Below, piece by piece: positions 1 through 13,249 of a stretch of 64,000 bases of DNA; the first letter of the stretch is position 1, and every line of letters begins with the position of its first letter. Below the pieces are notes generated by a model. It did not search any database. It was not told the origin of the DNA and was given only the letters and a program-made list of their open reading frames with translations. The stretch spans positions 62,001 through 126,000 of the forward strand of contig NW_026570295.1 in the NCBI RefSeq assembly GCF_019649055.1, written 5' to 3'. The position numbers were made by a program, and so were the translations under genes. This stretch comes from Paramacrobiotus metropolitanus (Eukaryota; Tardigrada; Eutardigrada; Parachela; Macrobiotidae).

Positions 1-818
1 CCACGGAATGCGACACATTCAGATCGTCCACAGCGTACTTCATTGGGTGGGGGAAGACCAGGACCGGGGGAAGATGGTGGAGAGAAAGACTGGATGGGGA
101 AAAGCCAGCGTCAAATCGTTCCTGGCTTCAGAGTCTCATGATTCTGCTGGTTTCGTTCGCGTCGTGCATACTGTACATGCATCCATCAGGAAAAATTACT
201 CTGCGACAATTTCTACGGATCCGAATTGCAATTTTAATGGAGTGGGGAAAGAAATGCGGGTTGGAACAGGAGAGAGGGAATTGTGCGGATCCCACAGTTG
301 AAAAATTTCACAATTTTCTCTGCTGCTCGGTGTGTGCTGTGCAGCTTGAACTGTGCGCAGCGTTTTGCAGGGCATCGAACCAATTAGGCAGAGTTTATCG
401 CCATGCCCAACTTCCAATTAGGCCAACACCACTGGCTGGCCTGCGTTGGCTGGAATTCCATTGCAGCCAGACAGTCAGACGCTGGCTCACTGTCGATCCC
501 AATGGAATTGCGGAGGCCGCCAATATGGATTACCCAATGCTCGGTGCCTTTATCAATATTTGTTTACCATTTCCGTTTTAATATTTCTCCCACCGTTATT
601 GGTGGGTGTGGAAATTGACCAATGGGAAAATTGGCGTTTTATTTGTCCGTATCCGTACGACTTTGAGTTTTTTGACAGTCTCTTGTCCCTGTCAAAAAAA
701 TATCAGTGACAATCGCGACATTTCAGTGCTGGCCAGCGAAATGACCATTGCTTTATTAGGCCAGGGATAACAAGTGTCAATCAAATCAGAAGGATATTTT
801 AGAAATTAGTCGAAAAAA
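1..818. other. No recognisable gene
   Basis: Several overlapping open frames cross this stretch on both strands, but none shows a known motif, a signal peptide or consistent splice signals. They look like chance frames. It is the 5' flank of the MAM gene and may contain its promoter or untranslated exons, which I cannot delimit. Confidence 0.5.
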
Positions 819-941
819 ATGTTGACAACCGTTGCAAACACCGTTGTAATTATTGCGACAAGAATGCGACGAATTTTCCGGCGTTTGCTTTTACACATTT
901 TTCCATATGGCTTGATTGTGTATTCTGCATGTAAATCAATA

Positions 942-3900
942 ATGGGACTTGTGAAAGCGTACGGCAAATCTTATTACCACACCCTACTACAGGTTTTACC
1001 GGTTTTCTACGGTAAGCGCACACCCTTCTATAACGTAATCATAATTTATCGGTAGCTGTCGACCGTAGCCCGGTATTGGTGTGTTTTGCAGTAATATGGC
1101 ACACCTTAATCGGACAATCAGCGGTACATTCCCAGGGCTACAATTACGCACTGATGGGTCTGTCGGTGACGTGTGATTTCGAGTGGGGATTATGCGGATG
1201 GAACCAGGAGACAGCGCCGTTGGATCAGTGTGACTGGCGACGACAACGCGGTGTCGCCGGGAACGGCTGGTTTAAGATACAGGGCGATCATACTCCCGGG
1301 AAAGATGCACGTGAGTGGAAAATATAATAAATTTATTTACATTTAATCATTAAGGAGTAAGGACTAAGGTCATAAAAATTACTAGTTAATGCATGTAATG
1401 CAGTTCATAAAAATTAGTAATTACTAATTTATGCATCGGCTAATTTATTATCCGGTGGTTTTTTTAACTGGTCCGAGTATTAATTGTACGAGTAGTTCTA
1501 GCTGAATTGTTATAGAAGTACCGGTTTTATAAGTCACAATTTTTTAAATGAATGAAATAATTAACTACTACTCTAGTAGATAATTAATTGCCGTTAATGC
1601 TAACGCTTTATATTATAATTCATTGATTTTCGGCGGTTAGTACGTTTTGTATTCATACGTTTCCAGATTTCTAAGAGCTTAAGCTGTAACCTAAAGAAAT
1701 ATCAATACAATAATACCAATCAACATACGAGTAATTACGAACTCGGTTTTCTGCTGCAATATGCAGGCGTACAGCTACGAGTAGGTGGGTGGTGAAATGC
1801 ATAATGTGTGAGAAGGAATCGTAGTGTAAAGGGTTTAGAGCACGAAAAAATATTTCTACCGATAGGCTAATCTGCTGCCAGTATAAATCAAAATAAAACT
1901 GGTCCGTAATATAATTTTTTGAAATATGAAGAAAGGATGAGTTCAGAGGAGATGAGATTCCTATAATTACCAGAAAAGGTAGCCTGCGAATTGTGTAAAG
2001 AAAAATGTGAATACATATATACGTATATATACATATATATATGAAATTATTTGAAGACACATACTCTGTATATTTTGTACAAACGCATTATTCCCATTGA
2101 CCAGGGGTTATCAACTCACAAGACTAAGTTACACGCTAGTACCGTAAAACAAAATAAATCCTTATCAAACCGAAACAAGCACAACATGGGTTTATTATGG
2201 AGCAGATGGATACTTCCTGTTTCTGGACGCGGCGGACTGCCTGCCCAAACCCCGCCCACCCAGTATCCCTATGGATCCCGACCTGATCGACAGCTTCGAA
2301 CAGCCGGAGCCCGACGAGATCCTGGCGCAGCAGATGGGTGTGGCCTCTTCCTCCCGCCTCCAGCCGCCCCTTACCGGCCGTCTCCAGGATCCGCCGCCGC
2401 GCTTCAACCGTACCCACCGGAAATGGCAGAAATCCCTCACCGGTAAATTCCTCCACCATCACCGGCCGCGACCAGCCGCTCTGACATCGGGGTATCCGTA
2501 TAATCAGCGCCAAGGAATCAGTTACAATAACTATAATTATTATCCCGACACCATGTATCCGTCGTCGGCGTCCTATCCTGTAAAAAATCAATACGCCACG
2601 GGGCGGTATGTGCCGCCGGTTAACACGGATACCAACTCCGATACCAAGCCTTATGATCTGCCGGCAACGGGGGGTTATAATAGCGCGGGACAAGCCGCAC
2701 CGGATCCCCGGGATTTGGCTGGGATGCCGGTGGCGCCGCCTATGACCAATCCCTTTAATATGCAACCTAGTAAGTGCGCGTAGTAAAACGATTTGTCCTT
2801 GATACAATAAGAATGCATTGCGATCGACTGTATAAGATGTCACTTATAACTTATAAGTGACATCTTATAAGTTATAAGTGACGTGTATACGTTGACAATA
2901 ATTGCGAAAGAATCGTAATTTGTATTGGGTTTTAATAATGCAAGCCAACTCAGTTAGATGACACCATTATAAGAATAAAATTGAATTTTTAGCGAACTTA
3001 TATGTTACGTTTACTTCTACAGTCTTTCTTGCAAGTGTAAAGAACAATATTCGATCGTATGAGCTCATAGTACTCGTATCTATATGAGAAATTGATACAC
3101 TGTTGTTTAATGAATGTTGCGAACCGTAGACAATCATGTCGGACATATGCCGGCCGGCGGCGATACCGCACAGCCGTACACCGCCCATCTGATGGGGCCG
3201 CGCATCGAGACGCCGGTGAACTTGACGTTGACGTTCTGGTATCATATGCGCGGAAACAACCTTGGCCGGCTGACGCTCTACCGGAAGGTACTGGCACGGC
3301 CCGACCAGATCATCTGGGAGAAGACCGGCCAGCAGCATTCGGGATTCCAATGGATAGAAGCGCATGTCGCTCTGCAGCGCGGCAGTTATCAGGTATGCAA
3401 TTAAACATCATTTTGTAATGAAACCCGTGTATAACATCTGTACGAAAGACCGCCTATACCTACTACGTATAATACACGAAGACGTAGTGTGAATTAATTC
3501 TTTGGCACGTGTAGCTCTTTTGATTCCTTTTTGCACATGCACGTTAAAAGCCCATAATACGTAAGTGTAATTTCTAATGATTGAAGATGTAAATTAGGTT
3601 AAGTTTTCTACCACTAATTTTGATCGTAGTTACTTTTCGAGGGCACCATCAACTCAGCCCAGTCTGCCGGTGCAGGTGCCGGTTACATCGCCTTGGACGA
3701 CATCCAGTTGGACCGAGAAGCCGGTACAGAAATTCATCCTTAATAAATTTTCTGCTTATTCATCAATAATCACGAGTGTTGCGTTCAATTAGAATTACCG
3801 CTGCTTAACAGCCCGTCATACGTTAACCCCGCCACTCCACCGCCACATCCAGCATCCGCTGCCCAGCTCCCCATCTCCCACTACAACGGCTACATCCCCG

Positions 3901-4882
3901 TGGACACCACCGTCTCCACACACTCCACCCGCACCATCACTTCCACAACGCCTCCGCCCACCACCACGCCCACCACCATGGGGCACCCATTCCTGTTGCC
4001 CAACTGGAGCATCTCACCGGAGGGGTACCTGGTCTTCCCGAAATTCGTTCCCGAGACGACGCGTGCACCGATGACCTCGAGGGTCACCTCGACGATCGCG
4101 ATGGAAGGTCACAGGACACCGGAAGGAGCGGCTGGTACGAAGGCCTACATTCGTATGACGCCGCGTATTCTGTCGCGGGAAGAGATGCCGATGGTGGGGC
4201 GAGCACGGATGGACAACGGTGGGCGCCACGAGGGGAATGCGCTGCTGCCGTTGGACCATACAGAGATCTCCGCGGTGATCAAACCACCTCCGGACGACGG
4301 GTTCAACCAAACCAAATTGTTTATAATTATCGGTAATTGTCGATAAAATGCAATACATCGAATTGAAGAACTGGTTGCTTCTAATTTTCGTACTATTTTA
4401 TTATTAATTTAAGTATAGTTAAACTGATTTAGCATTTTACATTGCAGATAGCGATGGTTGTACTTCTACGTATTTAAGTAATGTCTGTGCAAAACTCAAC
4501 ATTATGGCTCCGTTTAACGTACTTTACTAATCCAATCTTAGTTTTTGCACTGCACCATTTAACAAACTTAATTGTACTGCGATTTGGGAACTGCCAGTTG
4601 CATGTTGACGTTTACTTGTATATTATGCTAAACGTTATGATAATTTGCTCGTACCCTGTGTAATTATGATTATCACGATTTGCAGCCTCCTGTTTCGGAG
4701 CGGCCGGCGTCCTGGCTATCATTGCCTTTATCGTTAAGCACGGCAAATCCGGTGTGTATAGTTTGATACCTTGCCTACGCCACCGGCTAGACACGATGCC
4801 GGTAACGCCGCGTGCCTCCTACGTCCGGCGACCGCGCCATCCTCCTCCGCCGCCTCCTGTTGCGCCCCGACAGTTTACGTAG
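942..4882 (+). CDS. MAM-domain single-pass membrane protein with long insert
   Basis: Inferred exons are 942-1011 (first exon uncertain; the frame is open from 819), 1092-1310, 2206-2769, 3130-3392, 3630-3723, 3793-4332 and 4686-4882; phases agree at every junction. A hydrophobic N-terminus precedes the MAM start (CDFEWGLCGW). The MAM pattern resumes at GYFLFLDAADC, then FWYHMRGNNLGRL, and closes with GYIALDDIQL. Between the second and third parts lies an insert of about 180 residues rich in Pro, Tyr, Asn and Gly. After the MAM come a Thr/Pro-rich stalk, a membrane helix encoded across the last intron (LFIIIASCFGAAGVLAIIAF) and a short basic, proline-rich tail ending RQFT. MAM domains act in extracellular adhesion or receptor assembly, so a cell-surface role is likely. 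The ligand is unknown and the exact start is uncertain. Confidence 0.75.
2841..2880. repeat. Perfect inverted repeat in MAM intron
   Basis: Two 17-bp perfect inverted arms (2841-2857 and 2864-2880) flank a 6-nt loop. Each arm is itself close to palindromic, so the site could form either a cruciform or two small hairpins. It lies in the intron after the insert-coding exon. No function is apparent. Confidence 0.85.
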
Positions 4883-5620
4883 AAACGAAATCCCCGGTTT
4901 AATTTAGATTCTGTTTCCTGGAATGTGTAGCGTTAAGTGTTAATGTTGCTGCTTAATACAACAGCACTGACCACATGAATTTTATACACTTCGATCTTGG
5001 TCTTTGACCTACAAATGTATGTGTCGATATATAGATATATGCAACGTCATTTGTCCCTAACAAAGGTACTTAAACATCGACACGATATTAGTAACACGTT
5101 GACATTATTAAATGATCATTTAAAAATGTTAGAGTGAATGAAAATCCCGTTTTCCTTATCCCTTGACTTCATATAGGGGGCGTTTGTACTACAGTTTTTT
5201 CTTAATTTTAATTCTTAATTTAATTTCATTTGTTGAGTGTAAGATTAACTTCGACGACGAAAATGCATTTTAATGCTTGTAATAGATGTACTCGTGTGTT
5301 TACTACGAATCGTGTGCTTTTGAATGATGCCTACTATGCACTGTAATTCATGTAATGTATTAACGTAAGTATCAGTCCGGGCTTTTGAACAGTTTTTTTA
5401 CCTGATATTAACGGCTCCTGGTTTCACTTGATCATATTACGCTAACATTTAACCAATCCATACAAATGTCGGACAACATGGCTTCCTACAATGCCATATA
5501 GTTGCCGCATGGATGCACTGCACTTCCACCTGGATTCATGTCAAGATCTTCCTGATTATTATATGATACTTAAATGGCCGCATCGTGGTGTGTTCACTCA
5601 TCCGGTCACGTTAACCGTAC
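4580..5620 (+). repeat. Source copy of a segmental duplication (MAM 3' end)
   Basis: This 1-kb stretch holds the end of the last MAM intron, the last exon and the 3' flank. It matches 13250-14350 in the same orientation at many blocks, including the proline-rich coding end and the 3' flank near 5460-5610 versus 14160-14350. Limits are approximate because the match fades at both edges. Confidence 0.75.
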
Positions 5621-6820
5621 TCGCGTTTTCCCGACGGCTGCGTTGTGTGGTGTAAATCATAACAGACAAATATGGGTATGATACTCGGTAAAAGCTCTGC
5701 TCGACAAGGGGAAAATACAGTAATCATGCTAACAGTTTTCTCGGTAGGAATTTAAGGTTTCCGCCGGATGCACGATGCGGCGTCTTAGGTTGTGATCTGC
5801 AAGAAGTTCCACTGAGCCGCTAATAAACTGTTCGCATGCAGGCGGATCAGCTTGTATCATCATTATCCTCGTCAATGTTCCATTCGTACATCGCAAAAAA
5901 TGACAATTTTCTCTTTATTGGGCAAAAAGCCATCAACATAAAAAGCCACGTATTCGCGTAATACTACATATGTACTTAAAATAACAATTTATCAGAAAAT
6001 AGCGATGACGTGCCCCTGGATTTGCAAATGTAGATGTTACAGGAATAAAATATAAAATTTATAACAGTGTAGCCATGATTTCCATAGCCGCAATCCACAA
6101 AACAGTTACAAAACCAGTCGTGTGATTGTACAAATCACAAACGGGCGTTTATTTGTACTAGATTCTTCTGACAGAAAATAAGCACTTCTACAGTATGCAC
6201 TCGTATAATAAGATGCTTTGATAAACATTATCGAATCTAACAGACATACTATCTATATAAAGCCGTATAATAGAGCAGAAATAACACGTTCAGTCTACCA
6301 GTATAATAAAGTGCGGCAAAATTTTTATTTGTATTAATTCCTCTTCGAGAAATGGCGATCTGAACCCTATAAAAAAACAAGTACAAGTACTTCTAGTTCT
6401 ACTTATATTGTACAGAGTAGGGCAGTGATCAGTCGTTCGGCTATAGAATGCAGTTGGGCAGGCCCGCTTTTACCATGCCATATTATAATTTTATCTTCGA
6501 AAAATTTTCCCGTACAGAGTTATAAGCAGATTGCTAAGGGTTTCAAAAAAATGAATCAGGGATTCATTTTTCACATTTGTCAGATCTGCATATAGATATT
6601 TAATTGTAAAACAAGGATTTATTATCCGTATCGAAAACTAATTTTACCCGTTCAAGCCCGGGAAAAGGTATCGGAAAACTAATTTTACCCTTACAAAACA
6701 TTTCAAGCCCGGGAAACAATTTCGATTTCAAACGCAAAACACCGAAGAACTCCAATAGCCGAAGCCCAAAGGTGGTGCCAAGATAGTGAGAATAGCCATT
6801 TTCTTGATTTTTTCTGCTCT
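4883..6820. other. Intergenic, AT-rich, no gene seen
   Basis: The first 700 bases are the 3' flank of the MAM gene, duplicated downstream. The rest has no frame with a recognisable motif. A short direct repeat (a block ending in caagcccgggaaa) occurs twice near 6640-6720. A TATA-like run occurs near 6255 without a clear gene after it. Confidence 0.5.
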
Positions 6821-6821
6821 A

Positions 6822-6829
6822 TATATAAG
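6822..6829 (+). promoter_or_regulatory. TATA box of F-box gene A
   Basis: TATATAAG stands about 75 bases before the start codon at 6904, a fitting distance for a core promoter with a short leader. No other gene starts nearby. The transcription start would be expected near 6850. Confidence 0.5.
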
Positions 6830-6903
6830 CGAGGGCATTTGTGGATATACCCGTTGTCAACATCTGTTGCTGTTCCTTATAGGAGTCCGAGGGTCGGAAC
6901 AGA

Positions 6904-9359
6904 ATGGTTTTCACTTCAATGCCTCCGTACGAGCGGCTGTTGGCTGATGCGCAGCAGATGAGCTATCAGAACACGGTCGTCGTACGCCACGATGACGACG
7001 CGTATTGGCTGGGCCACATTCAGGATATCTCCGGAGAATTCGCGCTGATCGACTTTCGGTCCGCAAAGGTCAGATCTAGAGCCAGTTGGATCCATGCGGG
7101 CTGCGTATGGCCCTTGCCGTTCAGTAGGGATGCTAGTAAATATGCAAGCTGTAGAAATATGCAACTATTTGCGGCACTTCGTGATGAAGACGACGGGCCA
7201 TTTCGTTTTCAACCTGCCGTTGTGATGGGCGGCATTAGTGGGTGCCAATCCTGCCAGATCGTTTACGTCAGAGTGGAAAGCGGAGAAAATGAGGGCGTTC
7301 ACAAGGCTCGCATGGAACTGGTGGACAAATGCCAAATCGTCGTCAGCGAGCCGCCGTTGCTGTACCGAGTCAACGGGCTAATGTTCAAAACACTGTTTAT
7401 TCCCTTTGACGGAGCGCAGTATATTTTCGCGGACGCTTCCGACCCATCTCGCATCATCAAGCATTATCGTGACGCGATGAGGCGTCACCGGCTGATGACC
7501 AACTTATCGGATTGCTGTCGGTTTCATCTTCGAATTCTACGCGATGGATGCATGTTTGTGGTCTTGACTCTGGCAGCAGATTCAGAGACGGCGCAGCGGA
7601 TGGCCACCGCCCTGTCGGAAATGCTGCTGACCCATTTAGCCAGCCGAGCCGACCTGCCGCCGTTTATTCACAGCGATTTTAGCGGCGGTGAGGAGCTCCC
7701 ATACGGAACAGATGGGAAATGTTGTTGTGCTTCCTACTTTTGCTGGCAAAACGTGGAGTCAGAACCCATACGTATGCTAGGTAGGTCTGGCGAAATGTAA
7801 AATTAAGTGCCTTGAGCTAGACAGATGCGTAAGGCCAATGTCCAAACGTCGGCAGAACTTGTGCCGGCCGAAGTTTTGTCTGGTCAAGATGCCGGCAAAA
7901 ATTCTTATTCTGGTGGTCAAAACGCCGACAGAAGTTTTGCTACTTAGCGTATGTTTTGACTTTAATATAGCTTATATAAAAAACACAGTCTTGCATATTA
8001 TCTGTTCGTTGATAGGCGGTGTACTACATGTAAGTACTTATATACTATGGTAGTACATGTGAGACTTAAGTGAATCTTTGTTTGTAGTACATTACTTTGT
8101 TTTTGTTAGTGGTACATTTGCTTTTATATGGATCGCACTCTATATACGGATATTACAAACATCATCTTAACAGCATCTTTCGGTTCTTGTAGATTCGCAA
8201 GCTGACCAACTGAGTGAAGATGCCTGTATTAATTACCTGCCGCTTGTCCTCCTGAGCGAAATTTTCTCTTTTGTGGAACTGCATTCGTTTATGAGGATTA
8301 AAAGGTATTGAGACGTTCGTATCTCTATTATCGCGTAGACTGGACGGGGACGTGCCTGGCCTGCGTTATTGGACAGATAATATTGCGAGTATATCCTCGT
8401 GTCTCAGGATCTTTTTTGCTTCATTTAGCTTGAGTGTACAGATAGTCCCGCAAAACATAAAAGAATCCTACGAAAATATGTATATCCCAAATCGCTACTC
8501 CCTCAGTACTGACGATTACCCGGTACCTCTTTTTTTGTAGAAGTATATACGCGATATATATTTTTTTCACTACGCTAGGATTATTAATTATTTGGTTTCT
8601 TTGTTTCGCAGAGTATGCACTTTATGGCAGCAGCTCCTGAGCAGTCGTGGCGCAATTGAGCATATCCAAGTCTGTTTGGAAATGTGTACTATAGAAACAG
8701 ATTCCGACAACATCAATTGCTACAAAGTAGCATCTCTTCTGAGCCGTACCATCAGCTCAACGACAAAAAGTCTTGCTATATTGAAGCCTTTTTTCAACGA
8801 GCATTATTTAGTTGGTTTGTTGGAAGCCATGCAGATCAAGGTGCCTACTTTAATTTTCAAAGATTACACGATTACCGATTCCGGATACCAACGTGACTTC
8901 GACTGTAGTAGCTTGTCATCATCTCACGACAAAAAATTTCGAGTGATGCATAATGCGACAACATGGCTAACATTTCACCAAGACAACAGCGAGCGCATCT
9001 TGCTGCACAACTGGAAACAGAGCAATATTTTCGGCCGAGCGCTGCATGAAATATTTTTTACTTTGATTCTGCGTGACCTCGTGGTTTTGCCACCCCATGA
9101 GAGGGAGTGGATGAAACCGATCTCTCATGTTGATGTGCTGGAGATTGATAAACTGCAGATCACGATTCCCCAGCTCATTTTGGATTGCAGTCAAGAATCG
9201 CTGAGTTTGACTAGCCGATTCATGTGGGCTTTGGACAACAACTTCCCGCCCGTTCCGGACGACGTTCATACACAAATCAAGAAGGTCCACGCTCGCTGGG
9301 TGCAGACACTCGCTTATCCGCAGGAATGGGACAGCATTCGCGTAAATCTATCGTTGTAA
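6904..9359 (+). CDS. F-box protein with N-terminal SH3/Tudor-like module (copy A)
   Basis: Exons 6904-7780, 8193-8304 and 8612-9359 join in frame to 578 residues. The start is the first ATG after a TATA box. Residues 20-75 show an SH3/Tudor/Agenet-like pattern (NTVVVRHDDDAYWLGHIQDI, then a hydrophobic strand and a Trp). The F-box spans the exon 2-3 junction at about residues 305-345 (YLPLVLLSEIFSFVEL, then RVCTLWQQLL). The C-terminal 230 residues match no family I recognise but are conserved in copy B at 37.0-39.6 kb. F-box proteins usually bring substrates to Skp1-Cullin-1 ubiquitin ligases through the F-box and bind targets with the rest. That role is inferred from the family; the substrate is unknown. 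Confidence 0.7.
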
Positions 9360-11204
9360 GTTTATTTTAAAATTGATAAATTGAATTTACTGAAAATGAT
9401 TAATCCGAAGTCAGTAAATTAAAAATTATGAATATTCTCAGTATTTTGCCACGTACGGTATTCTGCTCTGCGTCCACTTCCAGTCTAGAATCTAGCAGTC
9501 TTACGTCTAGTAAAATTTAGCAGTTTTGCGTTTAGTAAAATTGAGCAGTCGTATACCAATTGCTGCATTTAGAGTGGCGTTATAGCTTTCGACCTTTCTC
9601 AGCGCAGTGCGTTTTAGTTTACCTTCTGCTTTTCTTTTGGTTCCGCATTTCTCACATTTCTGTAATGGCATTATCAGAATACATACATTTTACTGTTTAG
9701 AGTCAAAGATTAAATTATTAGAAACGCCGGCTACACAATGGCACACTGGCATACTGCACGTAAGTATAGACTGTGTAGTACTATATATGGTCCCAGTAGC
9801 CACACGGCCCACAAAGCAGATTTTCCGAATTTTAGTTTGAAAACGAGTTATTTTCTCGTATTCATTATATCGACGAAATCGTAGGAGTTCCCAATTAGGT
9901 ATAGCCGTCCTCATTGATAATGTTAGCTGGGCATACAGACATTGTTTTGAATTAAACCTTGATCCCGTACCCTTCGGTGATAACCGGCATGATAACCGCT
10001 GGCGTAACGCATGCTTGAGCCACACTTTAAATGCGAAGCCAAAATCGTGGTGGATGTCCGGCAAGAGGATATTATTGTCGAAGTGTAAAAATTGGTAACC
10101 GGCTCGGATATCTTTTGGGTTTGCGTTTGATTTGCCTGGACGTGTAGCAGTCACAAAAAATATGTTCGCAACGGGAAAATAAACAGCTAAAATGGCAGCA
10201 AATGCCAAAACGGTTCCCAATCGAAATTCTCAGTTGTCACACATACAGACGGCGACAGGCCAGGGGAACAAAGTTCTGTCTTTGTTCCCGCGCGTACCGA
10301 CCTCTCGTGCACAGTGCCGTAATCGTAGAAGAGTGGTGGATTTTCAAGTACTGCGGTTATACGTTTGCTCTTCGTTTGGAGCCATGTGCAGGAGGTGGAA
10401 TAAACGGGTTTTTGTTCGCAGGTTTAACGGGTTTCACGCGGACGGAACACCGAGATCATGGGTAGAAACCGATTTGCGAATTGTGGATGTGTCCAAGCTG
10501 AGCAGAATGGCGCTGTTTGGACTCGGGGAGGTGTTTCGCTTTGGACAAAAAGCGGTACCTTAGCGAACGTCGTTTATTTCATCTCGCTCGCTCTGCCCTG
10601 ATTGTTCTTTCCCTTCCTTTAGAATCTGCTGACGTGGGGAAGATTTTCAGTTAACTAGCAAATTTACAACGGCCTACAGTTGTTGCGCTACAGTTGTTAC
10701 AGTTTTAAAACCCTGAACAGCTTACCTGCTTTGCTATGGTTTATTTGATACGCTAGAGTAGGATGTAGTCCGTTATATTACTGTTGTATATTAAGTACAA
10801 GATCTATACTACGCGCGGCGCCCCATAGTTTTGAGATCTCTATAACCATAAAACTTCTGGAAAAACGGACAACGCCATTAGATCCGGGATAGTTCAGAAG
10901 TGGCCGGCATGTGTTTTTTTTATGAAAATATCGAGCCGGCATCAAGTCGGCATCAAGACCAGATTGATCCAACCCATCTTAAAGGTCACCTTGAAACTTA
11001 GAAATATTTGCCTAGATACAATACAAAATACCAATTGACATAATTATCACTCTAATTAAACCGAAAAATAAATAAATTATTGTACTTACTCAAACACTCG
11101 CGTTATTCAAACATTGCTGCCAGTGTTGCCGAGCTCGAAACACGTTTAAAATCAACCGATATAAAATGTAAAAATATCAAATATAAAATCAATACGAAAA
11201 ATCA
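9360..11204. other. Intergenic, no convincing gene
   Basis: A 176-codon frame on the minus strand (9690-10220) begins with a hydrophobic run but has no ATG at its start. A 123-codon frame on the plus strand (10192-10563) starts with ATG but is basic and featureless. Neither has supporting splice structure or a recognised motif. I regard both as unproven. Confidence 0.4.
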
Positions 11205-12400
11205 CTGGACGAGTGAGTGACCGAAACACTATCACCGACCACTGAGCGGAATCTCTAGATGAGTGGGTGACCGAGCTACCACCACTGACCAGTAAGAAAA
11301 ATCACTAGACAAGTGAGTGACCGAAACACCATTACTGCCCACTGAGCGGAATTTCTAGGTGAGTGAGTCATCGAGCGGGCTTTGCTCTTGCTCACCTAAC
11401 GGGCTCTGTGCACTGGACAGTAGTTGTAGCAGGGTCACATCCTCACCTAGCGATTTTTCTCCTTACCTAGCGATATTTCTTACTGGACAGGTTGAGCTCG
11501 GTCAGTCACTCACCTAGTGATTGAGTGCGTCAAAAAATCGCTAGGTGAGTACGTGACCGAGCTACCACCACTGTCCAGTGCCCAGAACCCGTTAGGTGAA
11601 AGAGTACCGAGATACCACTACTGTCCAGTGCATAAATCCCGTTAGGTAGATGGGTGACCGAGCTACCAATACTGTAAAGTGCACAGAGCCCGTTAGGTGA
11701 ACGCGTGACCGAGCTACCACTACTGTCCAGTGCACGAACTCCGTTAAGTGATCAGTGACCGAGCTACCAGTACTGTCCAGTGCATAGATCCCGTTAGGTA
11801 GATGGGTGACCAAGCTACCATTACTGTCCAGTGCACAGAGCCCGTTAGGTGAACGCGTGACCGAGCTACCAATACTGTCCAGTGCACAGAGCCCGTTAGG
11901 TGAACGCGTGACCGAGCTACCACTACTGTCCAGTGCACGAACTCCGTTTAGCGATCTAGTGACCGAGCTACCACTACTGTCTAGTGCATAGATCCCGTTA
12001 GGTAGATGGGTGACCGAGCTACCAATACTGTCCAGTGCATAGATCCCGTTAGGTAGATGGGTGACCAAGCTACCATTACTGTCCAGTGCACAGAGCCCGT
12101 TAGGTAAACGCGTGACCGAGCTACCACTACTGTCCAGTGCACGAACTCCGTTAAGTGATCTAATGAGCGAGCTAGCACTACTGTCCAGCGCATAAACTCC
12201 GTTAAGTGATTTAGTGACCGAGTTACCAGTACTGTCCTTTGCATAGATCCCGGTAGGTAGGTGGGTGACCGAGCTACCAAAGCTATCCAGTGCACAGAGC
12301 CCGTTAGGTGAACGTATGACCAAACTGCACTATTACTGAGCAAAACAGAGCAGGGCCTGCTAAGTTCTTAATGGGTGACCTATCTAGCACCACTGTCCAG
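11205..12400. repeat. 51-bp minisatellite array with three unit types
   Basis: From about 11550 to 12340 some 15 units of about 51 bp follow one another, each containing a block like tgaccgagctaccactactg. Upstream to 11205 lie more degenerate units. Units differ in their second half and fall into three types (A ending gaacgcg, B ending aagtgatc, C ending gtagatggg), mostly in the order C-A-B. As 51 is a multiple of three, long frames run through the array on both strands, up to 243 codons with a 17-residue period. They are a by-product of the repeat and there is no sign that they are coding. Confidence 0.9.
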
Positions 12401-12419
12401 TCTTAGCGTCCTTTTAGTT

Positions 12420-13249
12420 TGTAATGTGATACTCTCGTGGGTGATTAGATTCGGATGGTTTTTCGCTAAGAAAATTTAACAAAAAATGATCTGTAAAGTC
12501 AAAGTAACTGCGTTCGACTGCACGAAACCAAAACATCCATTTTTTTATAAAATTTTTGTTATCGGGCTTTTCAGATTTATCCGTTCTAGTTAACAATCCG
12601 TAAACCGGCCAAGGAGTTTAGAACCCAAGAAACGCGGAGGCGAAGCCGAGGCTGTTTCTTGTATTATATATGTATATCTATATATATATGGTGTTACTAA
12701 CGTACTTCGGAGTACAAGTACTTACTGTATTTTACATGGTGCTGACTCTGAGCTCATTAGTCTTTGTTTACTCGTAGTATTTTTCGTGCCTTTGTGAGTG
12801 ACGCTATTTGACTGAGTTGTTTAACTGCTCGTACATAGTTATTAGTTATTACAGAAATAACGTTTGTCGACATTCCCATATTTAAAGGAGACGGAATAAT
12901 GCGCAGTAAGGCTGGCTCTACTTAATTAATTTTAAAACGAGCCAACGAAATAATTATGGCATCCGATGTAAGTCGATAAACTGAACGCAGACGAATGCTG
13001 CCCTACAGTTACCACGACTTATAAACTCTTGATATTCCTTTCAGCATTGTGCTTCATTTAACCGGAATCGGCATAATTATTGACTTCATTTGACCGGCAT
13101 CTGTATAAAACCAGATCGCAAAACAACTAATTAATTTTTGTAAAAGTGGTGTAATTCAAAACCTGAAATGGATTACTCGACCACATACTTGATTACCCGG
13201 TACTTGCTCGACTAAAATTCTTGTATGCAACGATAACTACAAAATATTT
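12420..13249. other. Intergenic, no gene seen
   Basis: AT-rich sequence between the minisatellite and the duplicated MAM tail. It has short TA-rich runs near 12670 and no frame with a recognisable motif. Confidence 0.5.

Noticed and set aside
2136-2843. 235-codon minus-strand frame opposite the MAM insert
   Set aside because: It is antisense to a well-supported exon, and its composition mirrors the GC-rich coding strand.
9690-10220. Hydrophobic-start 176-codon frame on the minus strand
   Set aside because: It begins with TTG, not ATG, has no family motif and no splice partners.
10192-10563. 123-codon plus-strand frame
   Set aside because: It has an ATG but no motif, and it partly overlaps the minus-strand frame above. 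Long chance frames of this size occur elsewhere in the window.
11205-12400. CRISPR-like array or a repeat protein gene
   Set aside because: Units follow each other directly without unique spacers, and the genome is animal. Frames stay open on both strands because the unit length is a multiple of three; there is no start context, signal or neighbouring exon.
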